Assembly (NCBI RefSeq): GCF_000621665.1
Contig: NZ_JHXQ01000020.1
Location: 1-32,665, forward strand
Reading direction: 5' to 3'
Source of the DNA: Allorhizobium undicola ORS 992 = ATCC 700741
GTDB taxonomy: Bacteria > Pseudomonadota > Alphaproteobacteria > Rhizobiales > Rhizobiaceae
DNA: 32,665 bases
Every line of letters begins with the position of its first letter. Position 1 is the stretch's first letter. Below are positions 7,987 to 16,393 of this stretch, one piece after another. Position numbers and translations under genes: made by a program. Below the pieces are notes generated by a model. It worked only from the letters and a program-made list of their open reading frames with translations, had not been told where the DNA came from and did not search any database.

Positions 7987-8030
7987 GCATTTGCAGCAAA
8001 ACCGTGCAGCGGTTTTGCGTCCGGAAATGC
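7987..8030. repeat. Palindromic intergenic repeat between mgdA and mgdB (copy B)
   Basis: A perfect 9-bp stem, GCAAAACCG and CGGTTTTGC (7996-8004 and 8010-8018, loop TGCAG), is nested within outer GCATTT and AAATGC arms. Read on the minus strand it has the same GCATTTCCGGACGCAAAACC layout as copy A. It lies between mgdA and mgdB in one transcript, so it could shape mRNA stability or polarity. No T-run follows, so it is not a terminator. Confidence 0.65.
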
Positions 8031-8056
8031 CTGAGAAATCTTAGGGTCAAAACTCA

Positions 8057-8326
8057 ATGGCAAGTCTTATCCCCTGCCCCCATTGCGGCCTGCGGCCGAG
8101 GGAAGAATTCACCGTCAAGGGCGCGGCGCTGTCACGGCCCGATCCTCAGGCCGGGCCGGACGTCTGGTTCGACCATGTTTATCTGCGCGACAACCCGCGT
8201 GGCGCCTACGAGGAATATTGGCACCATACATCCGGCTGCCGCCGCTGGCTGGTGGTGAGCCGCGACACGGCAAGCCATGAGGTGCATGGCGCACGCGATG
8301 CCGCCCAAAAGGAGGCCGCAGAATGA
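8057..8326 (+). CDS. mgdB: N-methylglutamate dehydrogenase subunit B (sarcosine oxidase delta-like)
   Basis: This 89-residue subunit matches SoxD. Its zinc-site pattern is clear: Cys7 and Cys10 (IPCPHCGLRPREEF), His57 and Cys61 (HTSGCRRW), as in the delta subunit of sarcosine oxidase. The WFDHVYLRDNPRGAYEEYW stretch is also typical. It is structural, not catalytic. Its last 4 bases overlap the mgdC start (ATGA), which suggests translational coupling. Confidence 0.88.
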   Translation: MASLIPCPHCGLRPREEFTVKGAALSRPDPQAGPDVWFDHVYLRDNPRGAYEEYWHHTSGCRRWLVVSRDTASHEVHGARDAAQKEAAE

Positions 8327-11286
8327 CCTCTTCCCGTCTATCCAAAGGTGGCCTGATCGACCGAAGCAAGGTGGTGAATTTCACCTTTGACGGCAAAAAG
8401 TACCGGGGCGCCTCAGGCGACACGCTGGCCTCGGCGCTTCTGGCCAATGGCGTGCAACTGGTGGGCCGCAGCTTCAAATATCACCGCCCGCGCGGCATTC
8501 TCACAGCAGGGGCTGCCGAACCCAATGCACTTGTCACGATTGGCTGTGGGGGCCGCTCCGAACCCAACACCCGCGCCACCATGCAGGAACTTTACGAAGG
8601 GCTGGAAGCGCAAAGCCAGAACCGCTGGCCAAGTCTCGAGCGCGACATCGGCGCAGTGAACGGCCTGCTCTCGCCTTTTCTGAGCGCTGGCTTTTACTAC
8701 AAGACCTTCATGTGGCCGGGAAAGCTCTGGGAAAAGCTCTACGAACCCTTCATCCGCAAGGCAGCAGGGCTGGGCAAGGCAAGCCACGAGGCCGATCCGG
8801 ACGCCTACGAGAAATGCTGGGCGCATTGCGATCTGCTGGTGATTGGCGGCGGCATTGCCGGCCTTGCAGCCGCACTCACCGCAGGCCGCGCCGGTGCGCG
8901 GGTGATGCTGGTGGACGAGAATGCCCGTCTCGGCGGCGGCTTGCTGGCTGAAACGGCGCTGATTGACGGAAAAGCCGCCTCCGACTGGGTATTGGAGGCG
9001 AATGCAGAACTGGAAAGTCTGCCGAATGTGGAGGTTCTCCCCCGCGCCACCGCCTTTGGCTGGTATGATGGCAATGTCTTTGGCGTGGTGGAGCGGGTGC
9101 AGAAGCATGTGGCCCTTACCGCCGCCCATCGCCCGGTCGAGCGCCTGTGGCGGATCATTGCGCGGCAAGCCATTCTCGCAACCGGCGCGGAAGAGCGCCC
9201 GCTGGTCTTTGGCGGCAATGATATTCCAGGCGTCATGATGGCGGGTGCCATGCGCAGCTATCTCAACCAGTTTGGCGTGGCACCGGGCAGGAAAACCGCA
9301 ATTTTCACCAGTAATGACAGCGGCTATGCCCTTGCCGCCGATCTCGAAGCCGCAGGCCTTGAGGTGGCGGCGCTGATCGACAGCCGCCGCGAGGCGGCGA
9401 CCCCATGGGCAGGCAAGGCGCGGCTGGTGCGCGGCGGCTTCGTCTCCGATGCCTATGGCGGCAAGGCGCTGACGGGCATCGACCTTTGGCGCGAGGGGCA
9501 GACCGAGCGGCTGGAGGTCGATGCGCTGGCAGTGTCGGGCGGTTTCTCGCCCATCATTCATCTCGCCTGCCATCGCGGCGGCAAGCCGGTCTGGTCGGAT
9601 GAACATGGTGCCTTTCTCGCCCCCGCCGGCCTGAAGGGCCTGACGCTGGCCGGTGCGGTGAAAGGAGAATGCGCGCTGGCGGCGGCGATGGCCTCCGGGG
9701 TTGAAAGCGCGCAAGAGGTGCTGGCGCGGCTTGGCTTTTCTTCTCCGGCATTGGCAAGCCCGATCATCGAGCAAGCCTATCCGGCGCATCCTGCCAAGCC
9801 GCTCTTCACAATTCCCGGCGTCAAAACAAAAGCCTTCGTGGACTTCCAGAATGACGTCGCCCGCTCCGATCTCGGCCTTGCCGTGCAGGAAGGCTATGGC
9901 CATGTGGAACTGGCCAAGCGCTACACCACCAACGGCATGGCGACCGATCAGGGCAAGCTTTCCAATGTCAATGCCATCGGCCTCTTGGCCGAAGCCCGTC
10001 ATCTCTCCCCTGCCGAGGTCGGCACCACAACCTTCCGGCCCTTTTACACACCCGTATCCTTCGGGGTCCTGGCGGGAACCTCGCATGGCAAGCATTTCCA
10101 GCCGGTGCGCAAATCGCCCCTGCATGACTGGGCGGCGAAAAATGGCGCAACCTTCGTGGAGACGGGCCTGTGGTATCGCTCGGCCTGGTTTGCGCGGCCC
10201 GGCGAAACCGGCTGGCGTGAAAGCGTGGATCGGGAGGTGAAGAATGTCCGCCGCAATGCCGGGATCTGCGATGTCTCGATGCTGGGCAAGATCGAAATAT
10301 CCGGCGCGGATGCTGCGGAGTTTCTGGATCGGGTTTATTGCAACGCCTTCCTGAAACTGCCGGTCGGCAAGGCGCGATATGGCCTGATGCTGCGGGACGA
10401 CGGTTTCATCTATGATGACGGCACAACGAGCCGCCTCAGCGAAGATTGTTATTTCATGACCACCACCACAGCCTATGCGGCTGGCGTGATGAACCATCTG
10501 GAATTCTGCGCACAGGCTCTGTGGCCGGAACTGGACGTGCGGCTTGCTTCCGTGACCGATCAATGGGCACAGATGGCATTAGCGGGTCCAAATTCCCGCG
10601 CCATCATGCAGGAGATCGTCGATGAGGACATTTCCAACGATGCGTTTTCTTACCTTGGGGCAAAGGAAGTCTCCCTTTTCGGCGGACGGCTGAAGGGGCG
10701 GCTATTTCGCATCTCCTTCTCCGGCGAACTGGCCTATGAACTGGCCGTACCCGCTGATTTCGGGGAGGCGACTGCTGACGCCCTGATGGAAAGAGGCAAG
10801 CCGCATGGGTTGATGCCCTATGGCATCGAGGCGCTTTCCGTGCTGCGCATCGAGAAGGGCCATGTGACCCATAACGAAATCAACGGCACCGTGGTGCCCG
10901 CCGATCTCGGCTTCGGCAAGATGGTGTCGCAGGCAAAACCGGACTTCATCGGCAAGCATATGCTGTCACGCGAAGGATTGAGGGATCCGGAGCGCCCGCA
11001 ACTGGTTGGCGTGCTGCCGGTCGATCCGGCCAACAGCTTCCGCACCGGTTCGCATATCCTGAATAAGGATGCCGCCGCGTCGCTGGAAAACGATCAGGGT
11101 TATATCACGTCTTCCTGCTTCTCGCCGCATCTGGGCTCCACCATCGGGCTGGCGCTCGTCAAGGGTGGCGCATCGCGACATGGCGAGAAGGTGCAGATCT
11201 GGAACGCACTGCGCAATGAATATGCAGAGGGACAGCTGGTCAGCCCGGTTTTCGTCGATCCCGCCCATGAAAAGCTGAAGCGCTGA
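8323..11286 (+). CDS. mgdC: N-methylglutamate dehydrogenase subunit C (sarcosine oxidase alpha-like)
   Basis: This 987-residue subunit matches SoxA. Domains in order: an N-terminal ferredoxin-like region (about 14-85, TFDGKKYRGASGDTLASALL then FKYHRPRGI) without cluster cysteines; a large NAD-binding oxidoreductase part with the glycine motif LLVIGGGIAGLAAALTAG near residue 170 and a second nucleotide-binding region near 290-340; and a C-terminal aminomethyltransferase (GcvT-like) domain from about 600 that binds tetrahydrofolate and accepts the oxidised methyl carbon as methylene-THF. The length is normal for the family. It overlaps mgdB by 4 bases and is followed by mgdD after 12 bases. The reaction yields glutamate and methylene-THF. 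Confidence 0.9.
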   Translation: MTSSRLSKGGLIDRSKVVNFTFDGKKYRGASGDTLASALLANGVQLVGRSFKYHRPRGILTAGAAEPNALVTIGCGGRSEPNTRATMQELYEGLEAQSQNRWPSLERDIGAVNGLLSPFLSAGFYYKTFMWPGKLWEKLYEPFIRKAAGLGKASHEADPDAYEKCWAHCDLLVIGGGIAGLAAALTAGRAGARVMLVDENARLGGGLLAETALIDGKAASDWVLEANAELESLPNVEVLPRATAFGWYDGNVFGVVERVQKHVALTAAHRPVERLWRIIARQAILATGAEERPLVFGGNDIPGVMMAGAMRSYLNQFGVAPGRKTAIFTSNDSGYALAADLEAAGLEVAALIDSRREAATPWAGKARLVRGGFVSDAYGGKALTGIDLWREGQTERLEVDALAVSGGFSPIIHLACHRGGKPVWSDEHGAFLAPAGLKGLTLAGAVKGECALAAAMASGVESAQEVLARLGFSSPALASPIIEQAYPAHPAKPLFTIPGVKTKAFVDFQNDVARSDLGLAVQEGYGHVELAKRYTTNGMATDQGKLSNVNAIGLLAEARHLSPAEVGTTTFRPFYTPVSFGVLAGTSHGKHFQPVRKSPLHDWAAKNGATFVETGLWYRSAWFARPGETGWRESVDREVKNVRRNAGICDVSMLGKIEISGADAAEFLDRVYCNAFLKLPVGKARYGLMLRDDGFIYDDGTTSRLSEDCYFMTTTTAYAAGVMNHLEFCAQALWPELDVRLASVTDQWAQMALAGPNSRAIMQEIVDEDISNDAFSYLGAKEVSLFGGRLKGRLFRISFSGELAYELAVPADFGEATADALMERGKPHGLMPYGIEALSVLRIEKGHVTHNEINGTVVPADLGFGKMVSQAKPDFIGKHMLSREGLRDPERPQLVGVLPVDPANSFRTGSHILNKDAAASLENDQGYITSSCFSPHLGSTIGLALVKGGASRHGEKVQIWNALRNEYAEGQLVSPVFVDPAHEKLKR

Positions 11287-11298
11287 GGAAGAGCGAGC

Positions 11299-11829
11299 AT
11301 GACGGAATTTCAGATCATTCCCCGCCCGGCACTGTCACAAAAGCAGAGCCTCAACCGTCATGGCGTCGAAATCGAAGCCTTGCGGACAGGAACCGTCCTG
11401 CAATTGCTCGGTCGCTACGCACCGGACGCCGTGGCTGTCGTGACGGAGGACGTCCTGCCATCAGGGCTTTCTCTGCGCAGCTTCTCTCCCGGTCAGTGGT
11501 TCGCAGTCGGTTCCGACCCGCTGCCAGAAGATGAAATGCAAGCCCTTGCGCTTCGCCTCAAGTCAAAAGCCGACATTGTGGACCAGAGCCACGGGCGCGT
11601 CCGGATTTTGCTGCGCGGCTTCAACGCAAGGCGCGTTCTGGCCAAGGGCACCGCCCTCGATCTCGATCCACGGGTCTTTCCGGTCGGCGCATCCGCCCCG
11701 ACACTGATCGGCCATATCGGCGCGCATGTCACATGTGTGGAAAAGGATGCCATCGAACTTATGGTGCTGCGCAGCTTTGCCGAAAGCCTTTGGCACGATC
11801 TCGACCAGATGAGCCTGGAATTCAGCTGA
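11299..11829 (+). CDS. mgdD: N-methylglutamate dehydrogenase subunit D (sarcosine oxidase gamma-like)
   Basis: This 176-residue protein is SoxG-like, a truncated GcvT-type fold that acts as the structural gamma subunit. Recognisable parts are SGLSLRSFSPGQWFAVGSD, VDQSHGRVRILLRGFNARRV, GTALDLDPRVFPVGASAPTL and the C-terminal LRSFAESLWHDLDQMSLEF. GAGG-type sequence precedes the ATG. It is the last gene of the four-gene plus-strand operon and is followed by an intrinsic terminator. Gamma subunits diverge strongly, so the call depends partly on position. Confidence 0.85.
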   Translation: MTEFQIIPRPALSQKQSLNRHGVEIEALRTGTVLQLLGRYAPDAVAVVTEDVLPSGLSLRSFSPGQWFAVGSDPLPEDEMQALALRLKSKADIVDQSHGRVRILLRGFNARRVLAKGTALDLDPRVFPVGASAPTLIGHIGAHVTCVEKDAIELMVLRSFAESLWHDLDQMSLEFS

Positions 11830-11836
11830 TCCCTTG

Positions 11837-11861
11837 AAAGCGCTGATGCGCTTTTCTTTTT
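11837..11861 (+). terminator. Intrinsic terminator of the mgd operon
   Basis: AAAGCGC and GCGCTTT form a perfect 7-bp stem with a TGAT loop, followed by a T-rich run (TTTTCTTTTT). It starts 8 bases after the mgdD stop and lies in a convergent gap before the end of the ABC ATPase gene. Confidence 0.75.
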
Positions 11862-11923
11862 GAAGCATAATCCTGTCGAGCGCGGGCGCAAGAAGCCGCT
11901 CGCGCCCAAGGCGCGCCTTTCAC

Positions 11924-13000
11924 TCAGCTTGCGAACACATGCGCTGCACCCGCTTCGAAGCACAGCCACACAGGCATTCCGCGTTCGATCCCCGACATCA
12001 CCTCGCTGCCGAAAGGCACCCGGACCGAAACAGGCGTGTCTCCGGCCAGCCGTGTCGCAACATGGATATTGTTGCCGAGGAAGGTGATGTCTTCAACCGT
12101 GGCCGCCAGGGCCTGTTCGCGCTTCTGCCGTGAGAGGGAAATCCGCTCCGGACGCAGCATCAGTTGCGCCGCGCTACGCTCCGCGCCGACGCCATGCAAC
12201 GGCACATCCGGCACGATCAGATCCCGACCGACGGATATGTCGGCCTTGCCATGGCGGGACGTCACCACCTCGCAGGGAATGAAGTCGCTGTCGCCGATGA
12301 ATTCCGCCACGAACCGCGTGGAGGGATTGGAATAGAGCTGCTCGCCCGTGCCGATCTGGTCTATGACGCCTTTCGAGAATACCGAAATCCGATCGGAAAG
12401 GCGCAGCGCCTCTTCCTGGTCATGCGTCACGTAGAGGATCGTGACCTCCGTCTGCTGGTGAATGCGACGGATTTCGAACTGGATTTCCTCCCGCAGCTTC
12501 TTGTCCAGTGCCGATAGCGGCTCGTCCATCAGAAGAACCGGTGGATCATAGGCCAGCGCGCGGGCAAGCGCCACCCGCTGCTGCTGGCCGCCGGACATCC
12601 GGGCGGGCTTGCGATCCTCAAAGCCGTCCAGCCGCACGAGCGATAGCATTTTGCGCACGCGCGCCGTAATATCGGCTTTCTGCCAGCCCCTTACCTTCAA
12701 GGGAAAGGCGATGTTCTCGCCCACGGAGAGGTGCGGAAACAGCGTGTAACGCTGGAAGACCATACCGATATTGCGTCGATGGGAAGGGGTTTCGAGAAGC
12801 GTTTTTCCTTCCAGCAGAATATCGCCGCGGGTCGGCTGATCAAACCCGGCAAGGATGTAGAGCGTCGTGCTCTTTCCCGAACCGGACGGTCCTAGAAAGG
12901 TCATGAACTCGCCGCGTCCGACATTCAGCGTCACGTCGTGAACAGCCACGACCGGGCCATATTCCTTGCGAATGTTGCGGATTTCAAGAAACGGCGTCAT
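11924..13000 (-). CDS. ABC transporter ATP-binding protein, spermidine/putrescine-type (PotA-like)
   Basis: This 358-residue ATPase carries Walker A FLGPSGSGKSTTLYIL (about 35-50), the Q-loop region GMVFQRYTLFPHLSV, signature MSGGQQQRVALARAL (about 135), Walker B VLLMDEPLSALD (about 158) and the switch histidine in YVTHDQEEAL. A C-terminal TOBE-type domain (about 275-358, LMLRPERISL) is typical of the PotA/FbpC group. It powers the importer built with the two permeases upstream. An 89-base gap separates it from the permease gene. The substrate cannot be read from sequence; the family takes up polyamines, ferric iron, amines and other small compounds. Confidence 0.88.
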   Translation of the reverse strand: MTPFLEIRNIRKEYGPVVAVHDVTLNVGRGEFMTFLGPSGSGKSTTLYILAGFDQPTRGDILLEGKTLLETPSHRRNIGMVFQRYTLFPHLSVGENIAFPLKVRGWQKADITARVRKMLSLVRLDGFEDRKPARMSGGQQQRVALARALAYDPPVLLMDEPLSALDKKLREEIQFEIRRIHQQTEVTILYVTHDQEEALRLSDRISVFSKGVIDQIGTGEQLYSNPSTRFVAEFIGDSDFIPCEVVTSRHGKADISVGRDLIVPDVPLHGVGAERSAAQLMLRPERISLSRQKREQALAATVEDITFLGNNIHVATRLAGDTPVSVRVPFGSEVMSGIERGMPVWLCFEAGAAHVFAS

Positions 13001-13089
13001 TCCTTCATTCCTTTTCCTGGTAGATTTTCCGAAAGGGCGGAACCCGGCCTTCCGCGCGAAAACGCCTCAAAACAGCTCGTTGGCGTCTT

Positions 13090-13899
13090 TCACTGTTTGC
13101 GTGAGGCAATGAAACGCTCCAGCGCGGCGGCCAGAAGCATCAAAAGCAGCGTGATGAGGATGAGCAGCGTCGATGCGGCTGCAATGACGGGCGTCAGGTC
13201 CTGACGAAGCGTTGACCAGATCTTCACCGGCAGCGTTTGCAGCGTGGGGCTTGCCATGAAAATCGCCAGAACCACCTCATCCCAGGATGTGAGGAAGGAG
13301 AAGATGGCGGCAGAAAAAATGCCATGGCTGATACAGGGCAAGGTGATGCGGATGCGCGCCTGAAGCGGTGATGCACCACAGAGAACGGCTGCATCCTCGA
13401 TCGACTTGTCGAAACCTTCGAGTGCGCCGGTCAGGGCGAGAATGGAAAATGGCAGGGCGACGATCAGATGCGCGATGACGAAGCCGAACGTCGTTCCGGC
13501 AAGCCCGAGCTTCAGGAAAAAGGCATAGAGCGCGACCGCCAGCACCACCACTGGCAGGATCATCGGCGTCATGAACAGGGCGCGCAGCGTGTTGCGGCCG
13601 ATGAAGCTGCCCCTCACCAGGCCGAAGGACGCGACAAGGCCGATCAGGACGGAAAGCACCGTAACGATGACCGCGATACGAAAGCTGGTCCAGGCCGATT
13701 CCAGCCATCGCGGATCGGAAAACAGCGCAGCGTACCATTTCGTGGTCCAGGCTGGCGGTGGAAAGATCAGCCATTGCGAAGACCCGAAGGAAAGTGCCGC
13801 AATGAAAAGGATCGGCAGCAGCAGGAAGGCCGAGGTCAAGGTGGTGATGCCAATCAGCAACCACTTCCAGCTGCCCAGCGTATTGAAGTTCAAAAGCAT
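13090..13899 (-). CDS. ABC transporter permease (PotC-like)
   Basis: This 269-residue inner-membrane permease has about six hydrophobic segments, beginning WKWLLIGITTLTSAFLLLPI and ending with TLLILITLLLMLLAAALERF. The cytoplasmic EAA-type loop lies in the middle third (LEGFDKSIEDAAVLCGASPL), where it contacts the ATPase. The start is ATG 13899, because GGGAGGAG sits about 6 bases upstream; the open frame extends to 13926 without a better site. One base separates it from the stop of the upstream permease, so the two are coupled. Confidence 0.87.
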   Translation of the reverse strand: MLLNFNTLGSWKWLLIGITTLTSAFLLLPILFIAALSFGSSQWLIFPPPAWTTKWYAALFSDPRWLESAWTSFRIAVIVTVLSVLIGLVASFGLVRGSFIGRNTLRALFMTPMILPVVVLAVALYAFFLKLGLAGTTFGFVIAHLIVALPFSILALTGALEGFDKSIEDAAVLCGASPLQARIRITLPCISHGIFSAAIFSFLTSWDEVVLAIFMASPTLQTLPVKIWSTLRQDLTPVIAAASTLLILITLLLMLLAAALERFIASRKQ

Positions 13900-13900
13900 C

Positions 13901-14776
13901 TCAACTCCTCCCGTTTCCGGCCGCACCGAAGAGACGAAGCTGCAAGGCGTAAAGGCTGAGCGTCACGGCGAGCAGCACGAGCGCCGCTGCACCACCCATG
14001 CCCCAGTTGACCAGCGACTGGACGAACTGGGCAATCAATTCCGCCAGCATCATGTTTGCCGTGCCCCCCAACAGCGCGGGCGTGACGAAATATCCAAGCG
14101 ACATCACGAAGACCATCAGCCCACCGGAAACGACGCCGGGCAATGCAAGCGGCACCAACACCTGCCTGAATGCCTGCCAGCGCGTTGCCCCGCAAAGGGC
14201 CGCCGCTTGCAGCAGCATCGGGTCGATCTTGCGGATGACGCCATAGAGCGGAATGACGATGAAGGGCAGCATGATATAGGTCATGCCGATCGTGACACCG
14301 ACCAGGTTATTGACCATGACCAGCGGCGTGTCGATAAGGCCCATGCCTATCAGCGCCTTGTTGATGACGCCAGTGCGCTGCAACAGCACCATCCAGGCAT
14401 AGGTCCGCGCCAGGAGATTGGTCCACATGGACAAGAGCACGATGCCGAAAACGATATTGGCCGCCCTTTTCGGCATGATGGCCAGCGCCCAGGCAACGGG
14501 AAAGCCGACAAGCAACGCGATCACCGTGACCAGCGCCGACACGAAGAAAGTATTGAAGAAGATCTTGAGATAGGTGGAGCTTCCCAGGAGCGCGGCATAA
14601 TTTTGCAGTCCGGTTTCAGGCTCGGTGAAACTGCGGGTCAGAAGCGCCACGACGGGCAGCACGAAGAAGACAAGGACGAGAAGAAAGGCGGGAAGCGTCG
14701 GTAAAAGACCCGCCGTCAGTGCCCGCGTTTTTCGACGCACCGCCTTATCCTGTTGCTTTTCCATCAAGGCAACCAT
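13901..14776 (-). CDS. ABC transporter permease (PotB-like)
   Basis: This 291-residue permease has about six membrane segments, the first being LLPTLPAFLLVLVFFVLPVV. An EAA-type loop is visible as IRKIDPMLLQAAALCGATRW. The start is ATG 14776, because CCGGAG lies about 8 bases upstream; two upstream GTGs are possible. It forms the heterodimeric channel with the next gene. A 504-base gap filled with palindromic elements separates it from its likely substrate-binding protein upstream. Confidence 0.87.
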   Translation of the reverse strand: MVALMEKQQDKAVRRKTRALTAGLLPTLPAFLLVLVFFVLPVVALLTRSFTEPETGLQNYAALLGSSTYLKIFFNTFFVSALVTVIALLVGFPVAWALAIMPKRAANIVFGIVLLSMWTNLLARTYAWMVLLQRTGVINKALIGMGLIDTPLVMVNNLVGVTIGMTYIMLPFIVIPLYGVIRKIDPMLLQAAALCGATRWQAFRQVLVPLALPGVVSGGLMVFVMSLGYFVTPALLGGTANMMLAELIAQFVQSLVNWGMGGAAALVLLAVTLSLYALQLRLFGAAGNGRS

Positions 14777-14812
14777 CACCGACACTCCGGCTCTCCAGTT
14801 TCAAGGGAAGGC

Positions 14813-14919
14813 TACTGCATAGTTCCTTAAATCGGAATCGATTTAAGGTGAAAATTATGCAGCAGATTTAAAGTGTTACAGCGTCCTTTGTACGTTTGAT
14901 AAAACGCACGGCGCTGTAA
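14813..14919 (+). repeat. Double-hairpin RIME-like element, copy 1
   Basis: This 107-base element runs from TACTGCATAGTTCC to GCGCTGTAA. It has two palindromes: one around TTAAATCGGAATCGATTTAA, the other TTACAGCG...CGCTGTAA with a TTTGATAAAACG centre. It is nearly identical to 24716-24822. Length and two-palindrome layout recall the Rhizobium intergenic mosaic elements, but I could not confirm the family. Confidence 0.75.
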
Positions 14920-15050
14920 CGATCCGCTCGTACCGATACGACATGCCGAAACCCGAGGTTCGCCCCCCTTTCGTTTCTGCATGATGCGGCATGGCCGGTT
15001 CAAACCAGGGGCCATCGAAAATGACCCTTGGTTTTCCGTTTTGAATTATC

Positions 15051-15110
15051 TTACAGCGCCGGGCGTTTTATCAAACGCCCATAGAGCGCGGTAACACGTC
15101 TAAAATTGCA
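15051..15110 (-). repeat. Diverged half copy of the RIME-like element
   Basis: TTACAGCGCCGGGCGTTTTA at the start is the second palindrome in inverted orientation. The inner stem reads GGGCGTTT/AAACGCCC where full copies have GTGCGTTT/AAACGCAC, so both arms changed together. Only this half and a degraded flank remain. Confidence 0.6.
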
Positions 15111-15280
15111 CCCTGATCGGTTCGGGATGAAACAGGGTTCGACAAGATCGTGCTTCAATAAAGAAGGTTCGGTTGCCGATCTGTTTCAGCCGGATCGAAA
15201 CGCGCTTCAAGCGAAACACGCCTTCGGGATGATGGAAATGCCTTCATGGCAAGATGGGTGAACACCTTTGCGCATTGGCG

Positions 15281-16291
15281 TTATTTGGCCTGCCAGGCAT
15301 ACCAGCGCTCGCCGATTTCATCGCGATGTTTGGCCCAATAGGCCATGTCGGCATTGACCTGCGAGGCAGTCTGGCGATCCGGCAGGGTCTTGGCGATGGC
15401 TGGATCCATTAGCGCAGGCGATTTGGTATTGGTTGGCGCATAGCCCGTGCCGGCCGCCATCTCCGCCTGGCCCTCTGGCGAAGCGGCAAAGGCAATGAAT
15501 TTCATTGCCGCCTCCTTGTTTTTCGTGCCCTTCGGCACGACCAGCGCGTCTGCGGCGGTGATGTTCTGCGCCCAGGACGTCTGCACATTGACGCCGGTTG
15601 CCGCAAGCGCCGTCAACCGGCCATTCCAGAACGAGCCAAAGGGCGTTTCCCCCGAGGCCAGCAATTGCTGCGACTGCGCCCCACCCGACCACCAGACGAT
15701 GTCCTTCTTGATCGTATCCAGTTTCTTGAAGGCGCGGTCGAGATCGAGCGGATAGAGCTTGTCGGCGGTCACGCCATCGGCAAGGAGCGCTGCTTCGATC
15801 ACGCCGGGCGCCGACCACTTGTAAAAGGTGCGCTTGCCCGGAAACTTCCTCGTGTCGAAGAGGTCGGCCCAGCTGGTCGGGCAGGTGGAGACGACATCCT
15901 TGTTGCAGCCGATCACGAAAGAATAATAGAAGGAGCCGACCGAATAATCGGTGACAAAGCGCGGATCGAGCGCGCTCTTGTCGATAAGGGAAAAGTCCAG
16001 CTTTTCCAACAGCCCCTTTTCGCCAGCCTGGATGGCGTAGTCGCCCTCGACATCCACGACGTCCCAGGTCACGGCTTTCGCCTCGACCATGGCTTTGATC
16101 TTGCCGTAGTCGGTCGGGCCATCTTGCAGAACCTTGATGCCTGACGTGGCGGAGAACTTGTCTGCCCAGGCGCTTTTCTGCACGTCCTGCGTGGTGCCCC
16201 CCCAACTGGTGAAGACGAGATCGGCGGCAAAGCTCGTTCCGGAAACCCCCAGAAACACGGCGAGCGAGGCTATGACAGTTTTGGCTTTCAT
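15281..16291 (-). CDS. ABC transporter substrate-binding protein (PotD-like)
   Basis: This 336-residue periplasmic protein has a clear Sec signal peptide (MKAKTVIASLAVFLGVSGTS, cleavage after SFA before ADLVFTSWGG). The mature part opens with the FTSWGG pattern of spermidine/putrescine-type binding proteins. It continues with WDVVDVEGDYAIQAGEKGLL, SWADLFDTRKFPGKRTFYKW and the late AAMKFIAFAASPEGQAEMA. AAGGGAAC precedes the ATG. It is co-directional with the catabolic genes upstream and with the permease/ATPase genes downstream. The ligand is unknown and may be the substrate of the flavin monooxygenase pathway encoded next to it. Confidence 0.87.
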   Translation of the reverse strand: MKAKTVIASLAVFLGVSGTSFAADLVFTSWGGTTQDVQKSAWADKFSATSGIKVLQDGPTDYGKIKAMVEAKAVTWDVVDVEGDYAIQAGEKGLLEKLDFSLIDKSALDPRFVTDYSVGSFYYSFVIGCNKDVVSTCPTSWADLFDTRKFPGKRTFYKWSAPGVIEAALLADGVTADKLYPLDLDRAFKKLDTIKKDIVWWSGGAQSQQLLASGETPFGSFWNGRLTALAATGVNVQTSWAQNITAADALVVPKGTKNKEAAMKFIAFAASPEGQAEMAAGTGYAPTNTKSPALMDPAIAKTLPDRQTASQVNADMAYWAKHRDEIGERWYAWQAK

Positions 16292-16393
16292 GTTCTGTTC
16301 CCTTGTTTTCTTGATAACGCTTCTATTGGCTTGCGCATTTCAAAGGCATCCGGCAAACCTCTTGCGGGTTTCTCGCTCCGGCTGCCGGCAGGT

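Larger units (their letters stand above)
14777..15280. other. Long spacer inside the ABC importer operon
   Basis: This 504-base gap between the binding-protein gene and the permease gene has no convincing gene. It holds one full double-hairpin element (14813-14919) and a diverged half copy (15051-15110). The rest shows nothing I recognise. A short minus-strand open frame (14827-15015) lies mostly within the repeat and is not supported. Confidence 0.6.

Noticed and set aside
8413..10563. A 716-codon minus-strand open frame inside mgdC
   Set aside because: It is antisense to a clear SoxA-like gene and its His/Gly/Arg-rich composition is typical of a shadow frame.
6735..11829. Sarcosine oxidase soxBDAG for sarcosine catabolism
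   Set aside because: The subunits are homologous and cannot be separated by fold, but the divergent gmaS-mgsABC genes point to N-methylglutamate as the substrate.
11884..11907. GGGCGC...GCGCCC inverted repeat as terminator of the ABC operon
   Set aside because: The stem is only 6 bp with a long loop and no T-run follows on the minus strand.
13571..14704. A 377-codon plus-strand open frame opposite the two permease genes
   Set aside because: The product is full of Gln, Arg, Asp and His, as expected from the reverse of membrane-segment codons.
14827..15015. Short minus-strand open frame between the binding protein and permease genes
   Set aside because: About half of it consists of the palindromic element, and it lacks a ribosome-binding site.
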